Positions 34,996-35,010 of a stretch of DNA of 35,010 nt are shown piece after piece. The translations under genes were made by a program, and so were the position numbers. Within the stretch, counting starts at the first letter, position 1. The number at the start of each line of letters is the position of its first letter. The notes under the pieces are model-generated. The model had not been told where the DNA came from, did not search any database, and saw only the letters and a list, made by a program, of their open reading frames with translations. This DNA comes from Utricularia gibba (Eukaryota > Streptophyta > Magnoliopsida > Lamiales > Lentibulariaceae): positions 1-35,010 of the forward strand of contig NEEC01000067.1 of assembly GCA_002189035.1 (NCBI GenBank), read 5' to 3'.

Positions 34996-35010
34996 ATTTT
35001 TTTTGTCATT
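34996..35010 (+). repeat. First 15 bp of monomer copy 16
   Basis: The last 15 bases of the window (attttttttgtcatt) are identical to its first 15. The array therefore continues past the right edge, or the window ends overlap. Confidence 0.9.

Larger units (their letters stand above)
1..35010. repeat. Tandem array of 15 copies of a ~2,334-bp composite satellite monomer
   Basis: The same landmarks recur through the whole window at spacings of 2327, 2331, 2334, 2334, 2334, 2335, 2334, 2329, 2334, 2333, 2336, 2334, 2334, 2334 and 2332 bp, all in the same orientation. I set the phase at the A before an eight-T run (attttttttgtcattgtag), which is also base 1 of the window. Net length differences are fully explained by indels at a few named sites, mainly C- and A-tracts, and very few base substitutions were seen. 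Each monomer has a GC-rich first half and an AT-rich second half. Long-monomer satellites built from transposon pieces are known in plants; the 4.7-kb Sobo satellite of Solanum bulbocastanum, derived from an LTR retrotransposon, is one. Calling this a satellite rests on the uninterrupted homogeneous array; its chromosomal position cannot be seen here. Confidence 0.97.

Noticed and set aside
1-35010. CRISPR-like regular spacing
   Set aside because: The repeats are contiguous, hundreds to thousands of bases long, without short repeat-spacer alternation or cas genes.
1-35010. rDNA intergenic spacer or 5S rDNA array
   Set aside because: The unit length would suit a spacer array, but no 5S, 5.8S, 18S or 25S sequence occurs in any monomer.

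Overview
This window contains no intact gene. It is a single tandem array: 15 head-to-tail copies of a monomer of about 2,334 bp (individual copies 2,327-2,336 bp), plus 15 bp of a sixteenth. The copies are almost identical. Comparing landmark spacing copy by copy, I can account for every net length difference with a short list of small indels, mostly in homopolymers. The content points to a nuclear plant genome, most likely a flowering plant, and to satellite or pericentromere-type heterochromatin. The reasons are a degenerate PIF/Harbinger transposase C-terminus, CCCGAACCC/GGGTTCGGG-rich sequence ending in a hAT-like CCCATCTCTA, a Foldback-type inverted repeat, and the absence of rRNA, tRNA or intact coding sequence. 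The species cannot be named from this sequence.

Each monomer is a mosaic of unrelated pieces. In the best reference copy (copy 4, 6993-9326) they are, in order: (1) a minus-strand relic of a PIF/Harbinger transposase C-terminus, about 250 bp; (2) a GC-rich block of about 850 bp made of six degenerate units of about 150 bp, alternating as A-B-A-B-A-B with a dimer period of about 300 bp; (3) a short CAG/GGCC-rich segment with an internal 50-bp-offset duplication, then an A-rich stretch; (4) a segment of about 150 bp resembling a plant hAT element end; (5) an AT-rich imperfect inverted repeat of 899 bp. Each arm of the inverted repeat is built from tandem 62-bp subunits (six left, five right) around a 13-bp-stem hairpin, which is the architecture of Foldback transposons.

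Repetition is therefore nested at several scales: 62 bp within arms, about 150 and 300 bp within the GC-rich block, and 2.33 kb across the array. The likely history, as inference, is that a chimeric block made by transposon insertions next to an older 150-bp-type repeat was recently amplified. Copies 1 and 15, at the window edges, carry far more private indels than the 13 interior copies. The window also closes in phase, with its last 15 bases equal to its first 15, so assembly or polishing artefacts and a circular or collapsed-repeat origin should be considered before reading biology into the variants.

No gene system, operon, CRISPR array or RNA gene was found. The open frames present are by-products of the repeat.
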